In this document: piece after piece, positions 46,441 through 57,000 of the stretch
Layout of the letters: every line of letters begins with the position of its first letter
Position numbering within the stretch: the stretch's first letter is position 1
Origin: Glebionis coronaria
Lineage: Eukaryota; Streptophyta; Magnoliopsida; Asterales; Asteraceae
Assembly (NCBI GenBank): GCA_025667525.1
Contig: CM046878.1
Span: 387,561,307-387,625,306, forward strand
Reading direction: 5' to 3'
DNA length: 64,000 nucleotides
Program-made: the position numbers and the translations under genes
Notes under the pieces: model-generated
What the model was told of the DNA's origin: nothing
The model's database searches: none
What the model saw: only the letters and a program-made list of their open reading frames with translations

Positions 46441-47340
46441 ATATCAAACCCTAAAACATAAAGAAAAATACCAGATTTTATGTGTAAAAGCAATATTATG
46501 GGATATATTCTTTGTTGTTTGTGATTTTGTAGGTAAGAAGATACAATTTGGTGCAAACACGGGTTTCAAGGCATTATTATTGAAGAAAAGACAAAATAAG
46601 GACTCAATGTGACAAGTCTCTAAAGTCAAAGGACCTTTCTTGCCAAACTGCCAAAGTGGAAGGACTAAAAGTGTAAATTCAAAGAAAGTCAAAATAGCTC
46701 AGGTGGAAGTCAACTCAAGTCAAAGGATTAATGATGTTCAAAATCCAAGTCAAAGGGCCAAGGATGTCAAGTTTATAAAGTTTTTAACTCTAAACAACAA
46801 TCTGCCAACTTGAAGGACCAATTCTGCAAATTTGGAAAGTTATATGAGGCTTGATCCATGTGTTACATCAATTAACCAATCGAAACAGCCAAAACCTTGC
46901 ACACGGATCATTGACTATGAGTCAAAGCCATTAATTATCCGAATAAACATTTATAAGAGTATCCTAAAAGTAAAACCCACTCACCACTTCTCAACCAATC
47001 ACAATGCAGTATTCCAAGTCACACAGATGCTCCTATTTAAACAGATAATGATCCACAACTTCATTATTGTACCAATCCAAGGACGTCACGTGTCAACTCT
47101 TATTTTTTAGAATTTGCATAACGATAGAGGCACTTTCATGAAGAACTTTCAAGAGCAAAAATGATCAGGATGATAAGGCGAACACATCTCAACAATCCAA
47201 TTAACAAATCATCGAGAGAGAGTTAAAAATCCACAATCTGAGCAAGAACACTTGAAAATCAATATTGCAGAATTTGACACTTGGCAATTTCCTATTGGCG
47301 AAGATACGTCAGAGAGCTCTCCTACATATCATTGCTAGTC

Positions 47341-47348
47341 TATAAATA
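47341..47348 (+). promoter_or_regulatory. TATA box, probable Athila-2 LTR promoter
   Basis: TATAAATA followed by a pyrimidine-rich segment with TTTTCTCTCTC at about 47420. It points toward the gag ORF. Confidence 0.5.
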
Positions 47349-48437
47349 CCCATGTTAACCTCTCATTTGTTGTAATGTAGAAAAGTGTGAAATTCACACA
47401 CATTTTAGCTTAACCCTATTTTCTCTCTCAATTTCTAGTTATAACTACTTACGGTGATTGACAACCACCCTAAGTCAGTTAGTTAGGACATTGTAACAAC
47501 TTTACTCCATTAATAACATAATTTCACTTCACAAAATTCTCAACTCTTCTTTACTCACTGAATTCATACTATTCATACCTCCATTGTTAGTGATTATATT
47601 ATTCTCATGAATAACTGAATCAAGCTAGTGTTTTGGAAGCTTTTGATGAGATCAGAATAGTTTTAGTTCAATTCCTTACCAATTTCTAGCCATTAGTCAT
47701 TGATCAGACCTGTAGCAGATCATATATGATTGATGATGGTGATTGGTGGTGATCTGATGGTTGCTGAATAGTTATAAGGTGGTGATAAGCTGAAAAAGAG
47801 AGTTCAACACTTTCTTTTCCTTCGGTGGTGGCTTTATAGCTTTAAAGTGCTCAATCTGATTTACTTTTCCTCTAAAATTGTTGACTGCATGCTATTCTGT
47901 TATTCTTAGTGTAAACTTTGATGATTATGCCTGCTATTTGATCTTTGTTAGCTTACTGATATGATTTGTTAGCTTGTAGCCTTTAACTGGTTGATTTGAT
48001 TAGTTTGCATATCTTATAGTCTCCTTAACTAGTAACTAGTGTTCGGTTAATAAGCTATTTTTTTATTCAGCTAGTGAAATTGGATAAAAAGTGTTTTCAT
48101 TCACTCATAAACTAGTCCAATACTGGTTTGCAAGGTTTTGAAGTCAAACCATTTGTCAAAGAGGCAAATGGCATGAAAATTATTTGGGTCAGACTTTTTA
48201 GTCCAAAACAAGCCAACTTCAAAATATCATAAGTAGTTCATTTCTTGGATTTAGACCTTGAATTTTGGTTCTCTGGATAGTTCAACATACTATCTTTCAG
48301 TATTGATAAGCCACATGATACAGTTCTCAACCTAGAATAAGCAATAAGCTGTTTTCAGTCTCTGTGATAAAGCAAGTTTCTATGATAGCTTATTTTCCAT
48401 ACTGGCTTATCCACTTCATTAACTAGGCCATTTTCTT

Positions 48438-48911
48438 ATTTTTGGGTATGGGGACAAATTCCCCGGTAAAATATATTAAACCCAAATCATTAAGTACAAT
48501 GGAATACGGCTGAAGTACCGTCTTAACCTCAAGCAAGAGCTCGAACTACCAAGATCTTATGACATGCCATAGATCAACAATACATACCCTATAACACCTA
48601 TGGGGAAAAACCACCTAACGGTACAAAGACACACATCACAACAACTCATAAAGAGAAAAGCATAGAATCCGACAGTCTCCATTGTTGGACGATACTATCA
48701 ACACTCCTAGTGTGCTTCTAACGACAGGACATTATCTTGAGCCGAATAACATTCAACACAGCCTCAATAACTTTATTTGTAGATCTCTTCTCCTTCTGAA
48801 ACAAACGATTATTACGTTCTTGCCAAATGGAGTAGACTGTCGCAGCCAATACTAACTTCGCCACAACACTATGAGAAGACTTCTTCATAGCAAACGGGAT
48901 AATACCATTAA
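48438..48911 (-). mobile_element. 5'-truncated LINE (L1-type) insertion, 474 bp
   Basis: Flanked by an exact 18-bp duplication TAACTAGGCCATTTTCTT at 48420-48437 and 48912-48929. The minus strand encodes about 60 residues with VVAKLVLAATVYSIWQERN and NKVIEAVLNVIRLKIMSCR, the C-terminal tail of plant L1 reverse transcriptases, ending in a stop at 48718. Some 280 bases of 3' untranslated sequence follow to a short A run (plus-strand ATTTTT at 48438). The apparent ATG start lies in the duplicated target, so it is not a real start. Confidence 0.85.
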
Positions 48912-49826
48912 TAACTAGGCCATTTTCTTTCATAAATCTATTCTATAAGTCATAAAAAGTAGTTTTGACCTTGGTCAAATTTGGTCAACTTTTGGTCAAC
49001 GCTGGTCAACATAAGCACATTTAAGCTTATTGGCTTTTCTGGCTTATTCATTGGAGGATTTTCAGATTTTCTTGGATAGGTGTCCATTATTTGGGCTAAT
49101 AATCAGATTTTGAGAAAACCAGACTTTGTGCTTATTCCAATAAGCAGTTCTCTTTAAAGTGGCTTATTCAAAAAGTGCTTATTTGAGATTTAGTCCAATT
49201 CAGCTTAATTCCTTGGACATGACTAGCTTATTTTGAATTAGAAAACTTTTGAAAACAGTCTCAGCTTATTTGGTTGAGTAGAACTCTAGATATTTCTTAA
49301 TTCTTATTAAGACTATTTTTAGTGTAAAATTGATTGTTAATTGCATATAGGTCCTTGTAATTCTGGGTACTTGTTAGTTTGTTAGAAATTTGTTATATTT
49401 TCTAGGTTTTGCTATTGATTCCTTGCTGTTTGGTAAAGTTGTTATAGTTGGTTACATAGTTTGTTATTTTTGTTAAAATTAGTTAGTAGCTTAATCATTT
49501 TACATTTTCAGTCCCTTAGCTTTACACATTTACATTTTCAGTCCTTGTACTTTCATAGTTTTACATTTTTGGCTATTATTTATTGTTGTGCATTAATTGG
49601 TTGTACATTGTTCTTGGTAAATGGTATGTGCACTATGTTTTTAGCGTAGTACGGTTACATAGATGATACTATTTTGCACTTTTGACGGTTTTGTGATAAT
49701 TAGACCTAGAATACCATAACTTTAACATCCAAAGACCAAAAACAATAAAATGACTTGATTTTTATCGATCATTCAATTCCTAAAGCTATCGAGACAAAAA
49801 CGAATTACAAAAAGACAAATATTAAA

Positions 49827-49841
49827 TGGTGCCGCTACCAG
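49827..49841 (+). other. Decayed Athila-2 primer-binding site
   Basis: TGGTGCCGCTACCAG differs from the Athila-1 site (TGGCGCCGCTGCCGG) by three changes: C to T, G to A and G to A, a pattern expected from loss of methylated cytosines. Confidence 0.55.
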
Positions 49842-50605
49842 TTCTTTACGTGGAGATTGCCGATTGATTGACGGTTACATGTTGGATTTTGGGATCTGTT
49901 CACTTGTGAACGTTCCTTTTACGTATTATAAATAAAAAATATAAAAAAAATAAAAAAGATAAAAATATAAAAAATCACAAAAATCACAAAAATCAATTCT
50001 TTCCTAAGAATTGAACAAAAAAGTAAAAAAATAAAAAAGAAATCTTTTTCCTAAAAGATTACACCAAAAATATATTGTATATATTAGATTCACTCATTTT
50101 TACGTACATATTATATTTTCATAAAAATCAAATAAATACAAAAATATTTTCTCTATATTATTATATGTAAATACATATACGTAGATACGAAAAACCAATT
50201 TACATAGTTCCATAAGTATTACCATGGCAATACACCGTACTTGGGGGTGTTCCGGTACCATTTACGTGTATCAATCAAACAAAATAAAGGGAAAAAATAG
50301 ATAAACACCTTCAATAAGCTAGAATTTGAGAAATACGAACTATTAAGTGAACAGAAAGACGGCTTTACTATAAAATGCAAGCCTAAGGGAAACAGGTACT
50401 TAAGAGCTTAGCGCCACCTCATTTCCCCCGTTCACTAGTAAGTATTTCAAGAAGGAAGGCTTGTTGGGGGGTTTTGCCGCCCAATTAGTACTACATATAT
50501 ATATTATACTTTCTTGTGGTTTTCACTATTGAACCTCGAAGGAGATAATCTATTCTCTTTCAAATTCTACCGAGAGCTCCTCTCTCATTCCTCGTGTTGA
50601 GTTGC
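49842..50605 (+). other. Athila-2 leader
   Basis: A/T-rich, no ORF. It contains GGGTTTTGCCGCC near 50472-50484 and a segment near 50400-50440 shared with the Athila-1 leader. Confidence 0.6.
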
Positions 50606-52243
50606 ATGCGCACTCGAGCTCGTGCACATATACCTATTGGTGTACCACTTCCTCCCAAAAGGAAGAGAAATAAGAACAAAGCCGTCCATCAAGCCAATCA
50701 CGAGCATTATGCTTTCGAAAACTTAAACGAAGCCATGGAGAATAGACCATTGATTGAGATTCTCCAATCCAACGTGGATGGGAATGCGAATGCCATAGTC
50801 ATTCCTGAGATAACCGCCAACAATTTTGAGCTTAAGACATGCATGATACAAATGGTTTCTTCTATACCTTTCATAGGGAGACCTATGGATGACCCTCATG
50901 ACCACATCAAGAGATTCATGTCCCTTTGTAATACCATCAAGTATAATGGGGTACCTCACGAGGCGGTTAAGTTGATATTATTCCCTTTCTCTTTGGAGGG
51001 AAATGCTAGGAGTTGACTAGATAAGCAACCCTCTAATAGCATTCTCACTTGGGAGGACTTGAAAAAGAAATTTGTGAACAAGTTCTTTCCACCTTCACGA
51101 ACCACCGCAGTAAGGAACCAAATCATAGGCTTTCAACAAAAGAGAGACCAAACCTTTAGTGAAGCATGGGAAGAGTTCAAAGAGTTGTTGAGAAAGTGCC
51201 CAAACCACGGTTTTGACCAACTTCACCAAATTAACACTTTCAACAATGGTTTGAGACGTCACCATCAAGATTCCCTTAACTCGGCCGCGGGTGGAAACAT
51301 TCTTGCAAATCTATTCATGATGCTTGGGATATCATTTAGACAAAATCCATGGTGCAAATCAATAGAGATAGAGATGAAATGGTGCATGTTGTGCAAGAGA
51401 ATACTCCTAAATCACTTGATAGTCAAATACTTTAATAAAACAATGAATTGCTTCAAAAGCTTTGTGAACTTTAATTGAACAATTCTTCTACCAACAATGT
51501 TAATGCCATCACCCTCTCTTGTGAGACATGTGGAGGCCCTCACTCATACTTGCAATGTGACAAAGTTCAAAACTTTCAAGGAGAATGTTATGCTTACAAT
51601 GATGATGGAAGAGCACAGTTTAAACCAAACATCAATCCTAATCACCTTTCATACAAGTCCAACAATTACCTTGCTCCACCGGGTTTCCCTCCCCAACAAC
51701 CCATCCAAAACCAACCAAACAATCCACAAATGCTCAATAGAAACCAAGGGACAAGAGGAAATTATCAAGGAAATAACAACAATAGAGGGCCTAACAACTT
51801 TCAAACCAAGGGAACAACTTTCATGGCAATAACCAAGGGTTTATAATCAACCTCCACCTTTCCAACACCAAGGATTTCAAGGGAATGTGCCAAATGATTT
51901 TAACACCATTGAGCTTTTTCACAAGATGAATCAAGATAATGAATGGAGGTTTCAAGCCAATGAGAAGATATTAAGGGATATGCAAGAGGAGACAAACAAG
52001 AAATTTATGTTGCTCTTAAACCAAAGACCTCAAGGTGCTTTACCCTCTAATACTCAAACCAATCCAAGGGAAAATGTCAATGCAATCACTAAAAGAAGTG
52101 GGCAAACAACCATAGAACCTTCCATTCCTCCTACACATCCTTTGGTGATTCCTACCATAGTTCCTCCTTGTGACAAACCTACACCTTCCAATCCTACACC
52201 TTCTAATCCTACACCTTCTAATCCTATACCTTCTACACCTATC
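50606..52243 (+). pseudogene. Athila-2 gag, broken and cut by N2
   Basis: Starts at ATG 50606 (MRTRARAHIP), the basic start typical of Athila. The capsid part includes GRPMDDPHDHIKRF, a TGA at 51014-51016 just after FSLEGNARS, then FFPPSRTTAVRNQI and LNSAAGGN. A frameshift lies between about 51300 and 51475. The zinc knuckle CETCGGPHSYLQC (CX2CX3HX4C) is near 51520. Another frame change lies around 51845-51885. NVNAITKRSGQT near 52075 marks the gag end, followed by a Thr/Pro/Ser/Asn tandem repeat (TPSNPTPSNP). N2 then interrupts at 52244. Confidence 0.88.
52190..52232 (+). repeat. TPSNP codon repeat in Athila-2 gag
   Basis: Four tandem 15-bp units near CCTTCTAATCCTACA, encoding Thr-Pro-Ser-Asn-Pro repeats, just before the N2 insertion site. 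Confidence 0.75.
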
Positions 52244-52535
52244 TGTTGGAAATACGTTTTTACGTATTTAGAAAGGATCGGTCACTCCAACGATATTAGG
52301 CTCGTGATCCAATATAGCCCATATAGCCCACATGTAGGGTGGGCTATATAAACCCCCCTCCTAGCATGTTAGGAGGGGTTGTTGGTTCACTTCCATTTTG
52401 ACATAATCACATTTCATATTTCTTTCTAATTCTCTCCTTTCTCTCTCTTCTTTCTCTCTCTAAGTTTCCATTTCCCTTCCATCTTAATAGATAATCTATA
52501 CAATGGCTAAATCCTAAGAAAACATCGATCCTACA
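52244..52535 (+). repeat. N2 5' LTR (292 bp)
   Basis: Starts TGTTGGAAATACG and ends GATCCTACA, directly before TTGGTATCA. It contains a TATA box with flanking hairpins (52313-52378) and a CT-rich tract (52420-52465) as in N1. The end is inferred from TG...CA and the primer-binding site, since the partner LTR is not in the window. Confidence 0.82.
52313..52378 (+). promoter_or_regulatory. N2 LTR promoter hairpins with TATA box
   Basis: TATAGCCCA (52313-52321, repeated at 52322-52330) pairs with TGGGCTATA (52340-52348), overlapping TATATAAA (52345-52352). CCCCTCCTA (52355-52363) pairs with TAGGAGGGG (52370-52378) around GCATGT. Against N1, stem 1 changes T to C on one arm and A to G on the other, keeping the pairing. 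Confidence 0.7.
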
Positions 52536-52537
52536 AT

Positions 52538-52550
52538 TGGTATCAAGAGC
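52538..52550 (+). other. N2 primer-binding site (initiator tRNA-Met type)
   Basis: TGGTATCAAGAGC; compared with TGGTATCAGAGC it has one extra A. Confidence 0.78.
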
Positions 52551-52914
52551 CTGGTTGATTCTTCGGATTAGCACGTTTTATCTTTTGATTTGGTGGTAAA
52601 TTTTTCTCCTTTTTACAAGTTTCTTTCTTTCGTCTATTTTTCTTTTTCTTTCTTTAAGCTTATCTTTATATAATATTTGCTAAAAGTATTATAAAAACTT
52701 TTCTACTAAATTTTTCTACTAAAAGTTCTTATATTTTTCTCCAATTTCAAAATCTCTATAAAAAGTTTTTCTGTTTTTTATCAATTCATTTATTTTTATC
52801 AATTTTCGATCAAAAGTTTTTCTCTTTTGTCTTTCCTTTTATCCAGTTTTTCATCTTTTCTGTTTTGTCTTTTTTCTCAAAATTTAAGTATCAAAAAAGG
52901 GTTTTGTATTCAGA

Positions 52915-53262
52915 TGGTTATTCCGATGCATGCATAAGTTTTTGTCATATTCCGATAGAAGGTTGCCAGTATTCCGATAATTTGATATATCGATCGCAAT
53001 AACCGAAAGGTTCTACTTTGCGATCACCTTATTCCGACACCCTTATTCCGGTGGTTATTCTGATCGCCTTTTTGCGATCGTGATTGCCACGGGTTTAAGG
53101 TAAAGTAAGACGAAACTCTGCCCAAATTTTTCTACACATTGCGATGGAAGAGTGTTTTTTATTATTGCGATGGGTTGTAAGTTTTGAGTATTGAGATGGA
53201 ATTTGTATATTGCGATGGAAATATAGATGTTGCGATGGTGTATGTTGTTAGTGCGATGGGTG
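52915..53262 (+). repeat. N2 leader repeat field (ATTCCGAT / TTGCGATGG)
   Basis: ATTCCGA occurs near 52920, 52951, 52972 and 53030, then TTGCGATGG or GCGATGG recurs about six times from 53140 to 53260. It occupies the same place as the ATTCCGAT field of N1. From 52551 to 52914 the leader is T-rich with no ORF. Confidence 0.7.
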
Positions 53263-53279
53263 TATTTTAAACCTTGAAA

Positions 53280-54290
53280 CTAAACTTGGACTCAATCATA
53301 TTGACAAAACCAACAGGACTCGATCTAGACTCGACTTCATCGCACCAAACACCAAAGACTCCCATACTAATCCATCCCATCAGACTCTTGACTCACACCC
53401 TCAGACCCTCGACTCACAGCAACGACTCACACACCCCCTCAACCTCAACAGACCAACTCGACTCACGAAAATCCTAACTCGACTCCAACACGAACACCAA
53501 ACTGACAAACCAACCTTCTCAACTCTTTTACAAACCAAGACTATACCCTCAGACTCGTCCAACACATACTCTCGTATCACCCAACCACCCTCGACATAAC
53601 TCACACTCGAACAACAAACCAAACACAGACCAACAAAAACCCCACGACTCTAAAATCCTTTAACACGACTCGACTCAACACCCATTTTTTTTCTCCAAAC
53701 AAATCCATCAAATCTAGTCTCTCACTTCGTCTCAATTAAACTCACCCTCACCTATCCCACATACACAGACTCGACACAACAAACTCACTCACACACAACC
53801 ACTTGACTCATCAGATCTCAGTTTCAACAAACCCTCATCGATCCAAAACACCAAAAATAAAACAAAACAATAAAAACCTACCCGAGACCCTCTTTAATTA
53901 GGATCTTGAAGATACATCTTCGTGATGATTAGATGGGGTCAAGAGTTGTAAAGTTTGGTGTTTAGATATTAGGATTGAGAAGATTATTGGTTGGGGGCTG
54001 CGTTTCATGGAGAGGAAAAGGGGCGGATGTAACGAGAGAGTGAGATTCTGAGATGGGGATATTTGACGGAGTTTACCAAGTTGGAAGAGTGGCTATGTAA
54101 GTTTGAGTGAGAGATTAGGTTTAATTTAGGAGTAAGTTTAGGGTAAGGAAGGCTTATATATGTGGACTCCTTTGCAATACGTGTTCTCACTTACACGTTT
54201 ATAGGTGGGACGCGTGTGCAATTTCAAGATTGGTAACTGTTTGATATTTAAATATCACCATTTTTTTTTCAGTTATATATTTTAGATTCG
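53280..54290 (-). other. Candidate captured host-gene 5' end in N2 leader
   Basis: A 1-kb segment without a counterpart in N1 and different in composition. Read on the minus strand it has TATATAAGCC (54152-54161), then a CT-rich leader-like stretch (about 54000-54125), an ATG at 54008 opening a 36-codon frame (MKRSPQP...), and then a T/G-rich, C-poor region (53280-53880) that resembles a plant first intron. On the plus strand that region appears as many CTCGACTC/ACTCACAC phrases. No protein family is recognisable. It may also be ordinary low-complexity leader sequence. Confidence 0.3.
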
Positions 54291-54825
54291 AGATTTTTAA
54301 ATTTTTTTTATATAAACAATAATACCAAGTGGCAATATTTTAACATACAATTGTTTATCAACTAAGTGGGCTTTTATTTTGGATACACACAATTGTTGGA
54401 TTAATTGATTGATTCGGGTATTTTTGAAAGTATCAAAGTGGAAATATCTTTGACGGGTTAAAAATTTTTGTGGCCGGATTTGAAGACGAAAGTGACGAGT
54501 TAAAGTGACGAGAATTATTTTTAGTGGCTACGAATTTTTGACCGGGTTTATTTTATCAACTTTTAAGCCGGCAACAATTTTTGAGCCGAGTAAAGAGGTA
54601 TATCATCACTCGAGGATTTTTTAAGAGGTTTTTACGGATTTTTTGTTGGTGTTGTCATATCGAGAATTTTCATTTCTAAGTTTCTCCACGAATTGTTAAA
54701 TTCCGAAAACAACCACTTCTACAATTATTTGTCATCGAATTTTCAACGGAGTCTTTGAATTCGAAATTTCAAGAGGGAGACTTGCATCACATGCAAGACA
54801 CAGCTAGAGAAAGTGGTATAATTTC
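54291..54825 (+). other. N2 leader, proximal part
   Basis: A/T-rich with repeated AATTTTTG(A/T) and GACGAGTTAAAGTGACGAG phrases. No ORF and no known signal. Confidence 0.5.
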
Positions 54826-56799
54826 ATGTCGACTACTTCAGTCACATCTTAGGACTATTGCATGGGTTCGGGAGGAAGCGAATTTGTGACACTCTTTGGT
54901 CAACATCATTATACATTCATCGATTCACTATGTCTCAACATGCACAACCTAGCTGAGCAACTTCACAAAGAAGACTTTAATCACTCTGCATCAGAAACTG
55001 CATATCAGGCTCTTGTGACACAACTTACGCCTTTCCTCCAATTCAATATCATCAAGTCTGACAATTCAGGGATATGCCGGTCATTTTTTCAATACACACA
55101 GAACGATGTTAAAGATTTCTGTGATAAACTGTTGAAATTTATGACATCAGTTTCGTCTTCGATTTATGAAAGATCCAGACTTCACCAAGTGTATGATAAT
55201 GGAATGCAAGAATCTATGATGCAGATACAAGAGGAGAATGGTAATACGGTTGACAACTTGGAGCATAACGATGGCAAGAGCACGGAATCAGGAGGACAAC
55301 ATGATGCCAGTGGCACGTCAGGCAATGTTCACGAGATCTCTTTTGATGACACCTTCCCCGTTAATGATGAAGAGCCGGCGGACATGGTACAATGTAATGT
55401 TGATGATGTATATGCTGATGAAATATCGCATATTGAGCATTCTGAACCTAACTATGACAAACATGGGATGGAAAAGAGTGATAGAAATACCACTTCTGAT
55501 TCATCCGATGTGAGTCATAATGAGGGGGAAAGTGTTCAAAATGTTAAACATCATGATAAGTGCTTTATGACTGCTACGTTAACCAATTCTGCTTCTAGGA
55601 TTAAAGAGCTTGAAATGATTTTAGCTCAGCAATCAAAAGAGCTTGAGGATGCCAAAATTGAATTTTCGAAGAAAACGGAGAAATTTGAAACATATTTTGA
55701 AAAACTTGAAAAGTCAAACGCTGTTCTTGAACGAAAATTGGATCAAACAGTTCTAGATTCTAAAGCTGAAAAGGATAATCTTTTGAAACAAATTAAGTTG
55801 CTTGAATCTAAGTTGGCATCCCAAGATGAATTGTTCAAAGAAAATGAGACCTTAAAGGCTCAAGTACAGGAAAAGGTCTTTGCTATAGCTGCGTTGAAAA
55901 ATGATTTGCGAAAAACTAAAGGACCTAGTGTGGACACTAAGCTTGAAAAACCATCAATCCTGGGGAAACCGCCTATAAATAAGTTCGTCAGACAACCGAC
56001 TGTCAGACAACCTACTGCATTTAGATCCGAGCGATCACAATTCTCGAGACCGCGGTTTGCCTCCCAAGTTGATATGGTTCATCTTTCTAGAACAGACACT
56101 CCACCATCTAGGCCCAATGTGACTAAAACAGATTTTGCAAGACCTAATCACATGATTGCCTCTAATTTCCCTAGACATAGTCCAAAGATTACGTCTTAAA
56201 CTAGTTCAAATGACGTTCGCCATACTTTTAGTCTAAGGGAGGCTAAGCAAAAGACACAAGTAAGAGATAAGAATTTCAAACCTAGTCAGATGCCTTCTAG
56301 TTTACCCAACATTGCTAACCGTAGCATGTCACATCCTAGGAGCATCAATCAATCATCTAGGAATTCTAGATCTTACTCGGACATTAAATATGCTACTTGT
56401 AAAACATGTAGAAAATGTGTCTTTACGGCAAATCATGATTCTTGTATCAAGAAACTACTTAATGAGGTGAACTCCCGTGCTAGACTTAAATCCCAGTGGG
56501 TTGCCAAAATCAAACCCATTGGTAAAATGTGGCGCCCCACTGGTAGAACTTTCACCCTTGTAGAAAACGAGTGCCCTTTAACTAGGATAGTCTCTGATTC
56601 TATTAAGACTACTAGGGAGGAAATTGAAAAGGAGGATACATCACCTAAGCCTGAACTTAAGGTTTTCTATAAAAGGAAACGTTTACCAGCTAAGACAAGT
56701 GAATCATCTCCTCAGAACACCTCTGGCACAAGTAAGGCCAACTGTGAACCCCCACTTGCTTCTAAGATAGATATCGCTAACCCTTATCCAAGCATGTAA
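54826..56799 (+). pseudogene. N2 coiled-coil ORF with C-terminal Cys/His motif
   Basis: A single frame with only two stops: TAG 54850-54852 close to the first ATG (54826, MSTTSVTS) and TAA 56197-56199. The ATG at 54862 opens 445 codons. The N-terminal ~130 residues are helical with DYC/HHYTFIDSL, then an acidic Asp/Glu/Asn/His-rich section. A strong coiled coil follows (about 55580-55920), then a basic Pro/Arg/Gln part with KPSILGKP, VRQPTVRQPTAF and RPRFASQ. After the TAA come C-X2-C-X8-H-X2-C at 56398-56445 and WRPTGRTFTLVENECPLTR near 56530. It is shorter than the N1 ORF because the central domain is absent. It is free of pol domains. The WRPTGRTFTLV block matches my memory of Asteraceae copia polyproteins. 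Confidence 0.75.
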
Positions 56800-57000
56800 A
56801 TTCCTAATGAAAATGCAGGTACCAAAGAGGATGTTCCAAAAGAACGAAGCGGTCCAATCATTGTATACCATTCAATAAAGGAGACTCTCAGAGTTTGGTT
56901 GCTAAAGAAGCTGATATCTAAGAAACAAGTGTCTCAGGGGATTTCCAGTTAAGCTTACAGTGCATAAAGGACTTATAGTCACATCACAGACTATAACTCG

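Larger units (their letters stand above)
46441..49826 (+). repeat. Probable Athila-2 5' LTR (3' portion), carrying a LINE fragment
   Basis: Ends next to the primer-binding site. It contains repeated GGCTTATT/AAGCTTATT phrases (48020-49250), which also occur in the Athila-1 LTR, a plus-strand TATA box at 47341, and TTACATTTTCAGTCC repeats near 49500-49545. The start cannot be fixed without a second LTR. Confidence 0.5.
44305..52243 (+). mobile_element. Athila-2: old Athila-type gypsy element, partial (LTR/leader and gag)
   Basis: Plus-strand element identified from its gag (50606-52243) and leader, which match Athila-1 in order and motifs (GGGTTTTGCCGCC, a CGCCACCTCATTTCCCCCG-like segment), and from a decayed Athila primer-binding site at 49827. 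The sequence before that should be its LTR. The left limit is unknown because SIRE adjoins it; the right is cut by N2. Stops and frameshifts in gag and a decayed primer-binding site indicate greater age than Athila-1. Confidence 0.7.

Noticed and set aside
48718..48933. 71-codon minus-strand gene with its own ATG
   Set aside because: The ATG is in the duplicated target sequence; the protein is only the tail of a LINE reverse transcriptase.
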